Positions 7,408 to 13,915 of a stretch of DNA of 15,662 bases are shown piece by piece. Made by a program: the position numbers and the translations under genes. Origin of the DNA: JBFLVN01 sp040758475 (GTDB taxonomy: Bacteria; JAGRBM01); NCBI GenBank assembly GCA_040758475.1, contig JBFLVN010000059.1:1-15662 (forward strand). Direction: 5' to 3'. The notes under the pieces are model-generated. The model saw nothing but the letters and a program-made list of their open reading frames with translations. It had not been told where the DNA came from and did no database searches. Position 1 is the stretch's first letter, and the number at the start of each line of letters is the position of its first letter.

Positions 7408-8565
7408 ATGAGCGCGCCTTCCAAAAAGAAATCGGCCTCCGGCGGCAAAAAGCCGCCTCCGCCCCTGCGCGCCGCCCCGCCCAAATCCAAGGGCCGCGCG
7501 AAGGCCCCCGCCCGCTCCAAACGAAAAGGAGACGGGGAGGCGGAAATCGCCGCGGCGCCGGAAGAGCGTGGCCACCAAGACGAAGCGCCTGAGGGCGAAG
7601 TCTCGCTCGAAGAACTAGAGGGCGCCGAACCCGGGGGACTGGCGGAAGAAGGAGAGGAAGACGCCGAAGAAGCCAAAGAAGCCCGTCCCCTACCCATTCC
7701 ACGCGGAGGGGGTGCCCAGACGCCGGCCGTCGTCGATACCCTCACGGCCTACATGCGGGAAGCTAACCGCTACCCCATTCTCTCGCGGGAGGAAGAGCAC
7801 CGGCTCGCCCTCCGCTGGCACAAGCACAAGGACCAGAAGGCCGCCATCCAACTGGTCACTTCAAACCTCAAGCTCGTCGTAAAAATCGCCTGGGAGTACC
7901 GGAGCGCCCACAAAAACCTTCTCGACCTCGTGCAGGAAGGGAACATCGGCCTCCTCATGGCTGTGCGGGCCTTCGATCCTTACAAGGGCGTGCGGCTCTC
8001 CTCCTACGCCCAATACTGGATTCGGGCCTACATGCTCCGGTACATCATCAACAACTTCCATCTCGTCAAACTGGGGACGACGCAGGCGCAGCGCAAGCTT
8101 TTCTTCAATCTCCGGAAGGAAAAAGAACGCCTCGAACGGGAAGGCTTCGTCCCGACGACGAAACTCCTCGCCCAGAAGCTCGACGTGAAGGAAGAAGAAG
8201 TCCGGGAAATGGACGCCCGCCTCTCAGGGGGCGAGGTCTCGCTCGATGCCCCCGTCTCTACAGAAGAAGAAAGCGCGACGCTCGGAAACTTCATCGCCGA
8301 TCCCTCCGAAAGCGCCGAAAGCCGCGTGGCCGGCGACGAGCAGATGGACCGCTTCCGGAAAGCCCTTGGTGAATACCGGAAACGCCTCGACGAGCGCGAC
8401 GGCTTTATCTTCGACAAGCGCCTCGTCGCGGAAAAGCCGCTCACGCTCGAAGAGGTCGGAGACAAATTCGGCGTTTCAAAGGAACGGGCCCGCCAGCTCG
8501 AAGAGCGGATCAAAGCGAATCTGCGGAAATTTCTCGATGCCCGGGGACAGGAATTCGAGATTTGA
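7408..8565 (+). CDS. rpoH: RpoH-like (sigma-32 family) RNA polymerase sigma factor
   Basis: This 385-residue protein is a sigma-70 family factor of the RpoH group, which directs RNA polymerase to heat-shock-type promoters. Region 2 is clear: NLLDLVQEGNIGLL at 170-183, then FDPYKGVRLSSYAQYWIRAY at 189-208. The RpoH-box QRKLFFNLR is at 228-236 and is the strongest evidence for the subgroup. Region 4.2, with helix-turn-helix LTLEEVGDKFGVSKERARQL, begins at 345. The first 110 residues are unusual: about 40 residues rich in Lys, Pro and Ala, then a strongly acidic Glu-rich stretch to about 92. RpoH proteins normally lack this, being near 290 residues. The ATG has GGAGGA only 2 nt upstream, a strong but tight site. 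Its stop faces that of the next gene 3 nt away. Confidence 0.88.
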   Translation: MSAPSKKKSASGGKKPPPPLRAAPPKSKGRAKAPARSKRKGDGEAEIAAAPEERGHQDEAPEGEVSLEELEGAEPGGLAEEGEEDAEEAKEARPLPIPRGGGAQTPAVVDTLTAYMREANRYPILSREEEHRLALRWHKHKDQKAAIQLVTSNLKLVVKIAWEYRSAHKNLLDLVQEGNIGLLMAVRAFDPYKGVRLSSYAQYWIRAYMLRYIINNFHLVKLGTTQAQRKLFFNLRKEKERLEREGFVPTTKLLAQKLDVKEEEVREMDARLSGGEVSLDAPVSTEEESATLGNFIADPSESAESRVAGDEQMDRFRKALGEYRKRLDERDGFIFDKRLVAEKPLTLEEVGDKFGVSKERARQLEERIKANLRKFLDARGQEFEI

Positions 8566-8568
8566 GGC

Positions 8569-9729
8569 TCACCCTCCCGTGGCGGCGTCGAGAGCTTCTT
8601 TCTGCTGCTTGCGTCCCTCTACCGCGAGGCGTCCGCAGGCGGCCTGAGCCTCGGTCAGGCGTTTTTGGAGCTGCGCGATCTTCAATTGCTGGGTCTCACG
8701 GGGATCGGGTCCCAGAGAGAATCCCCTTTTCTCTCCGGCCCGGCGGAGGGTTTCGATGTCCTCTTCGATCTTCTCCGCCTGCTTGAACCCTCGTCCCATG
8801 TTCAGCAGCCGGTCCCGCACGTCCCCGAGGTTCTCGGGTGCCTGCTTCTGAATGCAGATCTCCTCGACGTAACCGATGTCCGCATCGGCCTGCTGGATCG
8901 CTTCGTGATAGCGCTCCTCGATTTTCCTGTGGGTTTTCAGGAGTTCGCCGGGTTCGTTGATCTCGTACGTGCCCGTCGAGAGGGCGAGGCGCATGGCCCC
9001 GTTCTCGGAAGCGGCCAGGGCCCCGCCCGTCGCCATCCAGAGGTCGCTCATTTCCTTCTTCCAATTAAGCTTGGCGCCGTGCCAGGCGTAAATTGAAAAA
9101 ACAGCGCCCAGGATCACGGACGAGCCGAACAAGAGCCCCGGCATCCGGAGAATCGGGTTGGCCGCCAGATCCTCGGTGTCGATCTGGCGGAAACGCTTCC
9201 AGCCGGCCGCGGCCAGGATTCCGAAAACAATCGCCAGTAGAAAGAGGAGCAGCATCCGGGCATAGGGACGCGCGCGCTGTTCGGCTTCCTTGACCGATTC
9301 GGGGAGGAGGATGAGCCCGGTCACTGGATCGATTACCCACCGCTGGGCGGCGTCGCCAAGTAGCTTCACGGCCGCGCGGCCTTCTCCCGGCGGCGTAGCA
9401 ACCGGCGCCGGAGTTTCCTCTGCCCCACTAGCGGGGGCCGCCTCTTGGAGCGCCGCGTCCGGAGTCTTGGAGCGGGACTCGATCCGGAATGTTCCCTTGG
9501 GCTCGGAGCTTTGCCCTTGACCACCCTGGACAGGAGGAGGGGACGGAGGAACTTCCAATTGTTTCTTGTACTCGTCTGGAACGGTGGCGGGGTCGTTCGT
9601 GAAGTGCTCGTGGCCCTCGCCATCGACGTAACGGTAGACCTTGGCGGCTCCGGAAGCGGGAGAAAACAAAATCCCTCCCGCCAGCAAGGCGAGCACCAGG
9701 ATTTGCCGCAAAGAAATTCGCCTCTCCAC
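8569..9729 (-). CDS. DUF4124-domain membrane protein with C-terminal coiled coil, function unknown
   Basis: I recognise the domain but not the function. Using the GTG at 9729 the product is 386 residues. A signal peptide (1 to about 28, ending SPASGAA) is followed by a DUF4124 domain (about 29-60: KVYRYVDGEGHEHFTNDP), a Pro/Ala/Gln/Glu-rich linker to about 125, two membrane helices (about 156-177 and 196-217, with the positively charged WKRFRQ between them) and a charged coiled coil (about 263-382). The predicted topology places both the DUF4124 domain and the coiled coil in the periplasm. The start is uncertain: GTG at 9747 follows AGGTGG, and TTG at 9711 has GGAGAGG ending 9 nt upstream; all keep the signal peptide. 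An ATG further upstream would overlap the divergent gene and is less likely. Confidence 0.83.
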   Translation of the reverse strand: MERRISLRQILVLALLAGGILFSPASGAAKVYRYVDGEGHEHFTNDPATVPDEYKKQLEVPPSPPPVQGGQGQSSEPKGTFRIESRSKTPDAALQEAAPASGAEETPAPVATPPGEGRAAVKLLGDAAQRWVIDPVTGLILLPESVKEAEQRARPYARMLLLFLLAIVFGILAAAGWKRFRQIDTEDLAANPILRMPGLLFGSSVILGAVFSIYAWHGAKLNWKKEMSDLWMATGGALAASENGAMRLALSTGTYEINEPGELLKTHRKIEERYHEAIQQADADIGYVEEICIQKQAPENLGDVRDRLLNMGRGFKQAEKIEEDIETLRRAGEKRGFSLGPDPRETQQLKIAQLQKRLTEAQAACGRLAVEGRKQQKEALDAATGG

Positions 9730-9747
9730 GCCTTCCCCGCAGGGCAC

Positions 9748-9766
9748 CGGCCACCTAGGATGGCCG
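9748..9766. promoter_or_regulatory. Inverted repeat between two divergent membrane-protein genes
   Basis: CGGCCA and TGGCCG make perfect 6-bp arms around cctagga, whose core is itself the palindrome CCTAGG. It sits in the 73-nt gap between the DUF4124 gene and the forward membrane-protein gene. This would suit a shared operator, but the sequence alone cannot show binding. It also overlaps the possible ribosome site of the alternative GTG start at 9747. Confidence 0.35.
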
Positions 9767-9802
9767 CGCTTTACCGCTTTCGGCTGAGGCAAGGATACTC
9801 CC

Positions 9803-10789
9803 GTGGCTTCGCAAAAGGAACCGGATCCCATCCGGCTTTACAAACGCCGGCGGCGCCTCCGGACGCTGGGGATTTTCCTGGCCGCCGGGCTCCTTTATTG
9901 GGGATACCGGGAGTGGAGCTTCCGTTCCTGGCGGGGAAATCTCGAAAAGAACCTCGCCCAAACCATTGAAGACCGCCAGAAGGATTTTGCCGATTACCTC
10001 GTCCGCTGCGAGGAAGCCCTTCTCGAAGGAGGGGTCCCAAACGAACCGCCCGTCCCGCCTCCTTCACTCAAGTCCCTTTTGGAAGAAAATCCTTCCGCCG
10101 AATCGCTGGGGAAGAAATTCGAGGAAATCCGCCCTTCCCTCACCAAGAGCGCGGGCCAACGGATTTTTGCCGTCGATCCCGAAAAGCCCCCGTTCCAGGC
10201 GACGCTGCTGAAAGCCCCCACGTGGTACGTCACGGATTATTCCGACAAATTCCGGGCCCTTGGCGGCTGGGCCTTCCTGCGCCACCTGCCCGACCTCCGC
10301 GGTCCCACGCTCGTCTATTTTCCGAAGGAAGGTTTCCGGGAAGCCACGCTCTCCCAAGAGGAAGACGCCCGAAAGCTAAGGGAGTGGCTCAAAATCTTTG
10401 ATCGGGTCGTGGCGCTCGACAGCCCTGCAGAAGCCCCCGAAGGGCTCTGCGCCCGTCAGCCGCCTGCGTGGCACGTGGCGAGCGGCACGGCCGACCTCCT
10501 GCGCCAGATCGAGGCCGATGCCGGCGGACCGGCCCGGTTTCTCACGCTCTACACCGAAGGGCGGGAAGCGGGTCTCTGGGCTGCCCTCGTCGAACCTCGC
10601 GTATCTGAAATTGAACTCGCTCCCCCGGCCTTACCCCCATCCGCGCAAGAAGGAGCGGCACTCCTCCTCGCGCTCCTGGCCGACCGCTCCGTGATCGTCC
10701 ACCGGGAAACGCTCGCGCCGGAATTGCTCGAACAAGTGCAACAAAGTTTCAAGATTCTTGGACTAGAAGAAAATCTAGCAATTCGGTAA
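9803..10789 (+). CDS. Single-span membrane protein of unknown function
   Basis: I do not recognise this 328-residue protein. The N-terminus is very basic (KRRRRLR at 14-20) and leads into one hydrophobic helix at about 21-36 (TLGIFLAAGLLYWGY). There is no signal cleavage site, so it is probably anchored in the inner membrane with the large C-terminal part in the periplasm. A charged helical stalk (about 42-75) is followed by a Pro-rich linker near 78-90 and a mixed alpha/beta region to the end. Two cysteines are visible, C69 and one near 218. GTG is chosen as start because AAGGA at 9791-9795 lies 7 nt upstream. It is divergent from the DUF4124 gene, so the two may share regulation. Its stop is 3 nt from the stop of the convergent toxin gene. 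Confidence 0.8.
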   Translation: MASQKEPDPIRLYKRRRRLRTLGIFLAAGLLYWGYREWSFRSWRGNLEKNLAQTIEDRQKDFADYLVRCEEALLEGGVPNEPPVPPPSLKSLLEENPSAESLGKKFEEIRPSLTKSAGQRIFAVDPEKPPFQATLLKAPTWYVTDYSDKFRALGGWAFLRHLPDLRGPTLVYFPKEGFREATLSQEEDARKLREWLKIFDRVVALDSPAEAPEGLCARQPPAWHVASGTADLLRQIEADAGGPARFLTLYTEGREAGLWAALVEPRVSEIELAPPALPPSAQEGAALLLALLADRSVIVHRETLAPELLEQVQQSFKILGLEENLAIR

Positions 10790-10792
10790 CCG

Positions 10793-11098
10793 CTACAACT
10801 TCGGCCCCTTGCCCCGAACAGCATTCCAAACCGCGACGATCAAGACATCTGCCTTCTTAGGGTCATAGAAATAGTAAATGTGAAAACGGGTTTCCCGCAG
10901 AAGGAAACGGCGGATCAACCGATTCTTTCTCTCGTTATAACGCACTCCAATTTCTGGATTAGCCCCGAGAATTTCCACCACGGCAGCCAACTCGACGTCG
11001 AACAAAGCCGGCGCCGCGGAACGGTTTTCTCTCCACCATTTGGAAATATCGTTTGCGGCCCTGCGGGCCCGCCCCGAAAACCGGACGGAAGCTCTCAC
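10793..11098 (-). CDS. RelE/ParE-family toxin
   Basis: The 101-residue protein has the compact shape of ParE/RelE toxins: an N-terminal helix pair (SGRARRAANDISKWWREN), then strands with NRLIRRFLLRETRFHIYYFYD (58-78), and a final VLIVAVWNAVRGKGPKL. The pattern RRFLLRETRFHIYY followed by AVWNAVRGKGP is typical of the ParE-like branch, whose members poison gyrase or cut ribosome-bound mRNA. Which target applies cannot be read. It overlaps the antitoxin stop by 4 nt, placing it second in a two-gene operon. GC over 10801-11100 is 162 of 300 bases, lower than the neighbours, which suggests acquisition by transfer. Confidence 0.88.
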   Translation of the reverse strand: MRASVRFSGRARRAANDISKWWRENRSAAPALFDVELAAVVEILGANPEIGVRYNERKNRLIRRFLLRETRFHIYYFYDPKKADVLIVAVWNAVRGKGPKL

Positions 11099-11328
11099 TT
11101 GCGGGATCGAAGCTCCCGGATGATATCCTCGGCCGGATAAGCCTCGCCACGCTCGGCTTGCTCCAAGGATTCATCGATCGCGGCGTGAAGCCGGGTTCGC
11201 TCTTCTTCGTCCAGGTCATCCCAGGAATGATCGACCACAAGGGGGATTTCCGCCCCTTCGGGAAGGTCCGTCGGCTCGTCGAGAACGAGGCGGCCTTGAC
11301 GAACCCGGGCTTTAAGGGCGTGCGCCAT
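11095..11328 (-). CDS. Antitoxin partner of the RelE/ParE-family toxin
   Basis: The 77-residue product starts with a short beta-rich segment (HALKARVRQGRLVLDEP, then LPEGAEIPLVV) like AF2212/AbrB-type small antitoxins. It continues with an acidic helical part (LDEEERTRLHAAIDESLEQAERGE) ending in YPAEDIIRELRSRK, as in addiction-module components that pair with ParE. The ATG at 11328 is preferred to the TTG two codons upstream. Neither has a clear Shine-Dalgarno sequence; TAGTAT ends 9 nt before the ATG and may be a -10 box of a nearly leaderless mRNA. The toxin ATG overlaps its stop by 4 nt. Antitoxins of this kind commonly repress their own operon; no operator is evident here. Confidence 0.82.
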   Translation of the reverse strand: MAHALKARVRQGRLVLDEPTDLPEGAEIPLVVDHSWDDLDEEERTRLHAAIDESLEQAERGEAYPAEDIIRELRSRK

Positions 11329-11384
11329 ACGCAAACAATACTACCAAATTCCCAGTACAGATTCCACGCATCAGCTTTTCCCCC

Positions 11385-11427
11385 AAAAACCAACGGGGCC
11401 GCAAGCTTCTTTGCCTGCGGCCCCGTT
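11385..11427 (-). terminator. Rho-independent terminator of the gap-tpiA-secG-tRNA-Leu operon
   Basis: A perfect 12-bp inverted repeat (AACGGGGCCGCA at 11392-11403 and TGCGGCCCCGTT at 11416-11427, 12-nt loop) is followed on the reverse strand by GGTTTTTGG. It starts 9 nt after the tRNA 3' end. Stem strength, the T run and position all fit an intrinsic terminator for reverse-strand transcription. Confidence 0.87.
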
Positions 11428-11436
11428 CGATATTTT

Positions 11437-11523
11437 TGGTGCCCGGGACTGGACTCGAACCAGCACCCTATTGCTAGGACCAGCCCCTCAAGCTGGCGTG
11501 TCTACCAGTTTCACCACCCGGGC
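11437..11523 (-). tRNA. tRNA-Leu (anticodon GAG)
   Basis: An 87-nt class II tRNA with encoded CCA. On the reverse strand it begins GCCCGGG, pairing with CCCGGGC before discriminator A and CCA. The D arm carries AAACTGGTAGACAC. The anticodon stem CCAGC/GCTGG encloses loop TTGAGGG, giving anticodon GAG (reads CUC and CUU). A long variable arm (CCTAGCAATAGGG) is present, as expected for leucine. The T arm contains GGTTCGAGTCC. It lies 17 nt downstream of secG and just before the operon terminator, the same neighbourhood as secG-leuU in E. coli, whose tRNA also has anticodon GAG. Confidence 0.97.
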
Positions 11524-11540
11524 ACGAACTTTAGGAAAGC

Positions 11541-12002
11541 TCAGGGGGCTTTCTTCTCTTCCTTCTTTTCTTCCGCCGGAGCGGCGGCGTCCTTCTTCTC
11601 CGAGGCGGGCTCGCTCTTGGCAGCATCCGCCGGAGGAGCGGCTTCGCCTTCCTTCTTCTCTTCCGTCACCGTGGCGCCCGCGGCCCCTTCCGGGCTCGTG
11701 GGCTGTTCGGGCGCGGCCTTCTTCTCGGCGGCGGGCTCTTCTTCGGGAAGATCACCCAAGACCGAACCACCGCCCGTCCCCGTCCCTACGACTGTGAGGC
11801 TGATCGAAGTGATCATGAAGACCGTGGCCACGACGGCCGTGAGCCGGGTCATGAACTTGTTGCCCCCGGCGGCCCCGAGGACGGAAGAAGAACTGCCGCC
11901 GAAAGCCGTCCCCATGTCGGCACCCCCCGTCTGGAGGAGGACCACGAGAATGAGGAACAGCGACACGAAGACGTGAAGAACGGTAAGAAGGTTTGTCAGC
12001 AT
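11541..12002 (-). CDS. secG: Preprotein translocase subunit SecG
   Basis: The 153-residue product is SecG, a small inner-membrane subunit of the SecYEG export channel. Two membrane helices are present: NLLTVLHVFVSLFLILVVLLQ (near residues 4-24) and a second around MTRLTAVVATVFMITSISLTV (about 51-71). The loop between them carries the SecG signature QTGGADMGTAFGGSSSSVLG. After about residue 82 comes a long low-complexity tail rich in Glu, Lys, Ala and Pro, making the protein longer than the usual 75-110 residues. ATG at 12002 is chosen over a TTG eight codons upstream because GGGTGG precedes it and the protein then begins as SecG does. It lies 43 nt after tpiA and just before tRNA-Leu, a conserved order. 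Confidence 0.93.
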   Translation of the reverse strand: MLTNLLTVLHVFVSLFLILVVLLQTGGADMGTAFGGSSSSVLGAAGGNKFMTRLTAVVATVFMITSISLTVVGTGTGGGSVLGDLPEEEPAAEKKAAPEQPTSPEGAAGATVTEEKKEGEAAPPADAAKSEPASEKKDAAAPAEEKKEEKKAP

Positions 12003-12045
12003 TCCATTACCACCCGGGGCGCTCAAAAGCCCTGCGAAGGGCCGT

Positions 12046-12804
12046 TTAACTAGCCAACCGGACCAGGGTTGTAAAGGACCGGGCGTTGAGGCTCGCTCCG
12101 CCCACCAGGGCGCCGTCGATTTCGAGGTGGGCGAAGAGAGAGGCGGCGTTTTCGGGGTTCACGCTCCCCCCGTAGAGGATGCGGACGGGAGCGGCGGCTT
12201 CGCCAAAGCCGTTCTTCAAATAAGCCCGAATCCGGGCATGGGCTTCACCGGCCTGTTCGGGCGTCGCGTTGTGGCCTGTACCGATAGCCCAGACAGGTTC
12301 GTAGGCGATCGTTAGGCCCTTCACATCGCCGGGGGAGAGATCGAGAAGGGCGCCGCGGAGCTGCTCGTCCAGGATGGTGAAAGCCAAACCCGCCTCCCGC
12401 TGCCTGAGGGTCTCTCCCACGCAGAGGATCACCTGCACCCCGGAACGGAGGGCGTGCTTGAGCCGCCGGTTGATGATCTCGGAATTTTCCGCGAAGTGGG
12501 CGCGCCGCTCCGAGTGGCCCAGGATCGTAAACGCGCCGCCCGCGTCCCGGAGCATGGCGGAGGAAACTTCCCCCGTGAAAGCGCCCGACTCTTCCCATCC
12601 GAGGTTCTGCGATCCGAGAAGGATGGAAGAACCACGAAGCGCCTCTCCCACGTCATAGAGGAAACAGGCCGGAGGGGCGAGGCCCACCTGGGCGCCTCCC
12701 GCGAGTTCCTCCACTCCCTGGCGGACTTCCCGCGCGAGTGCCGCCGCTTCGGCGCGCGTACGCGGATTCATCTTCCAATTGGCGACGACCCAGCGGGAAG
12801 CCAT
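12046..12804 (-). CDS. tpiA: Triosephosphate isomerase
   Basis: The 252-residue enzyme interconverts dihydroxyacetone phosphate and glyceraldehyde 3-phosphate in the cytosol. All catalytic parts are intact: N9-W10-K11 in VANWKMN, H97 in ILGHSERR and E169 in AYEPVWAIGTG, with the phosphate-binding YGGSVNP and GALVGGASL segments near the end. Length is typical for the family. The ATG at 12804 is preceded by GGAG inside the end of gap, from whose stop it is separated by only 3 nt, so gap and tpiA are clearly cotranscribed and possibly coupled. Confidence 0.97.
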   Translation of the reverse strand: MASRWVVANWKMNPRTRAEAAALAREVRQGVEELAGGAQVGLAPPACFLYDVGEALRGSSILLGSQNLGWEESGAFTGEVSSAMLRDAGGAFTILGHSERRAHFAENSEIINRRLKHALRSGVQVILCVGETLRQREAGLAFTILDEQLRGALLDLSPGDVKGLTIAYEPVWAIGTGHNATPEQAGEAHARIRAYLKNGFGEAAAPVRILYGGSVNPENAASLFAHLEIDGALVGGASLNARSFTTLVRLAS

Positions 12805-12807
12805 CCC

Positions 12808-13833
12808 CTACTCCACGTGCCGGCCGATGTAGGCGGCGAGTTCGATGAGCCGGTGAGAATACCCCATCTCGTTGTCGTACCAAGCGACCACCTTGGCCAT
12901 CCGTTCCCCGACCGTCTGGGTGCAACGGGAATCGAAGATGCAGGAATGGGGGTCGCCCCGCAGGTCGATGGAGACGAGGGGCTCGTCCGTCCAGGAGAGG
13001 ATTCCCTTGAGGCGCCCCTCCGCCCAATGCTTCATCCGGGCGTTGATGGCCTCCCGGTCCGTGTTCTTTTTAAGCTCGACCGTCAGGTCCGTCAGCGACA
13101 CGGCCGGGGTGGGGACGCGAACGGCGTAGCCTGAAAGTTTTCCCTTGAGATGAGGGAGCACTTCCCCCACGGCCCTGGCGGCGCCGGTCGTCGTGGGGAT
13201 CATGGAAATGGCCCCGGCCCGCGCGCGGCGCCAGTCCTTCTTGTGGGGCGAGTCGTGGAGGTTCTGGTCGTTCGTGTAGGAGTGGACCGTCACCATGAGC
13301 CCCCGCTCGATCCCGAACTCCTCATCCAGCGCGAGCGCGAGCGGCGCGAGGCAGTTCGTCGTGCAGGAAGCGTTCGAGACGATGAGGTCTTTCTTGGGAT
13401 TGAAGGACGTCTCGTTCACGCCCAGGACGATCGTCGGAATGCCCGCCTCTTTGGGCGGCGCCGAAAGGAGGACACGCTTCGCACCAGCAGTGAGGTGCTT
13501 GGAAGCAAGCTCCTTCTTGAGCATCCGTCCCGTGCATTCAAGAACGATGTCGATGCCGAGCGACTTCCAAGGGAGCTTTTCGGGTTCGGGCTCGGAGACG
13601 TAGGCAATCTCCCGGCCGCCGACGAGAAGGCGTCCTTCCCCCGCCGAAATGGGGTGGGGAAAGCGGCCGTGGATGGAATCGTATTTGAGGAGATGGGCCA
13701 TCTGGTCGATGGCACCCAGGTCGTTGATGGCCACGATCTCCACGTCCGGGAGGGCCCCTTCCGAGAGCCATGCCCGCATGGCGGAGCGGCCGATGCGTCC
13801 AAAACCGTTGATGGCAACGCGGGTGCGTTTCAT
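12808..13833 (-). CDS. gap: Glyceraldehyde-3-phosphate dehydrogenase
   Basis: The 341-residue enzyme converts glyceraldehyde 3-phosphate to 1,3-bisphosphoglycerate with NAD(P). The N-terminal Rossmann motif is INGFGRIGR (8-16), and D38 in VAINDLG suggests NAD preference. The active-site cysteine is C157 in SNASCTTNC, with partner H184 in TVHSYTND; the sugar-phosphate site PTTTGAARAVGEVLP (213-227) and the C-terminal YDNEMGYS (319-326) are present. The sequence differs from erythrose-4-phosphate dehydrogenase. ATG at 13833 is chosen because AGGAAAG at 13848-13842 lies 8 nt upstream and the protein begins MKRTRVAINGFG; the open frame continues further upstream without support. It heads the operon with tpiA, secG and tRNA-Leu. 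Confidence 0.96.
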   Translation of the reverse strand: MKRTRVAINGFGRIGRSAMRAWLSEGALPDVEIVAINDLGAIDQMAHLLKYDSIHGRFPHPISAGEGRLLVGGREIAYVSEPEPEKLPWKSLGIDIVLECTGRMLKKELASKHLTAGAKRVLLSAPPKEAGIPTIVLGVNETSFNPKKDLIVSNASCTTNCLAPLALALDEEFGIERGLMVTVHSYTNDQNLHDSPHKKDWRRARAGAISMIPTTTGAARAVGEVLPHLKGKLSGYAVRVPTPAVSLTDLTVELKKNTDREAINARMKHWAEGRLKGILSWTDEPLVSIDLRGDPHSCIFDSRCTQTVGERMAKVVAWYDNEMGYSHRLIELAAYIGRHVE

Positions 13834-13850
13834 GAAAAAAACTTTCCTGT

Positions 13851-13877
13851 ACCGGCCGCTTCGAAAGAGAGGCCGGT
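13851..13877 (-). promoter_or_regulatory. Stem-loop just upstream of the gap ribosome-binding site
   Basis: ACCGGCC and GGCCGGT are perfect 7-bp arms around a 13-nt loop. On the gap transcript the hairpin ends 2 nt before the AGGAAAG ribosome site. It could stabilise the 5' end or modulate translation. It is not a typical terminator, since the T6 run begins 10 nt after the stem and overlaps the ribosome-site spacer. The role is inference. Confidence 0.4.
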
Positions 13878-13890
13878 TTGGCGAGTTACT

Positions 13891-13915
13891 TTGACACCCC
13901 GCCATCACCTGTCAA
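13891..13915. promoter_or_regulatory. TTGACA/TGTCAA inverted repeat between gap and the patatin gene
   Basis: TTGACA at 13891-13896 and TGTCAA at 13910-13915 form a perfect inverted repeat with a 13-nt spacer. Each arm is a full consensus -35 box for one direction. For gap (reverse strand) a weak -10, CAAAGT, follows at 16 nt, which would put the mRNA start near 13880, right before the hairpin. A forward -10 is not convincing. It could be promoter, operator or both. Confidence 0.35.

Noticed and set aside
7293..7745. N-terminal extension of acs
   Set aside because: It is antisense to rpoH and low in complexity. The ATG at 7292 has a good ribosome site and gives the usual Acs length.
10763..10778. 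CTAGA-N6-TCTAG hairpin near the end of the single-span membrane-protein gene
   Set aside because: The stem is 5 bp and AT-leaning, lies within the coding region and has no T run after it, so it is not supported as a terminator.
11541..11740. Repetitive cttctt-rich DNA as a possible repeat element
   Set aside because: It encodes the Glu/Lys/Ala tail of SecG in frame. The repetition follows from the low-complexity protein.
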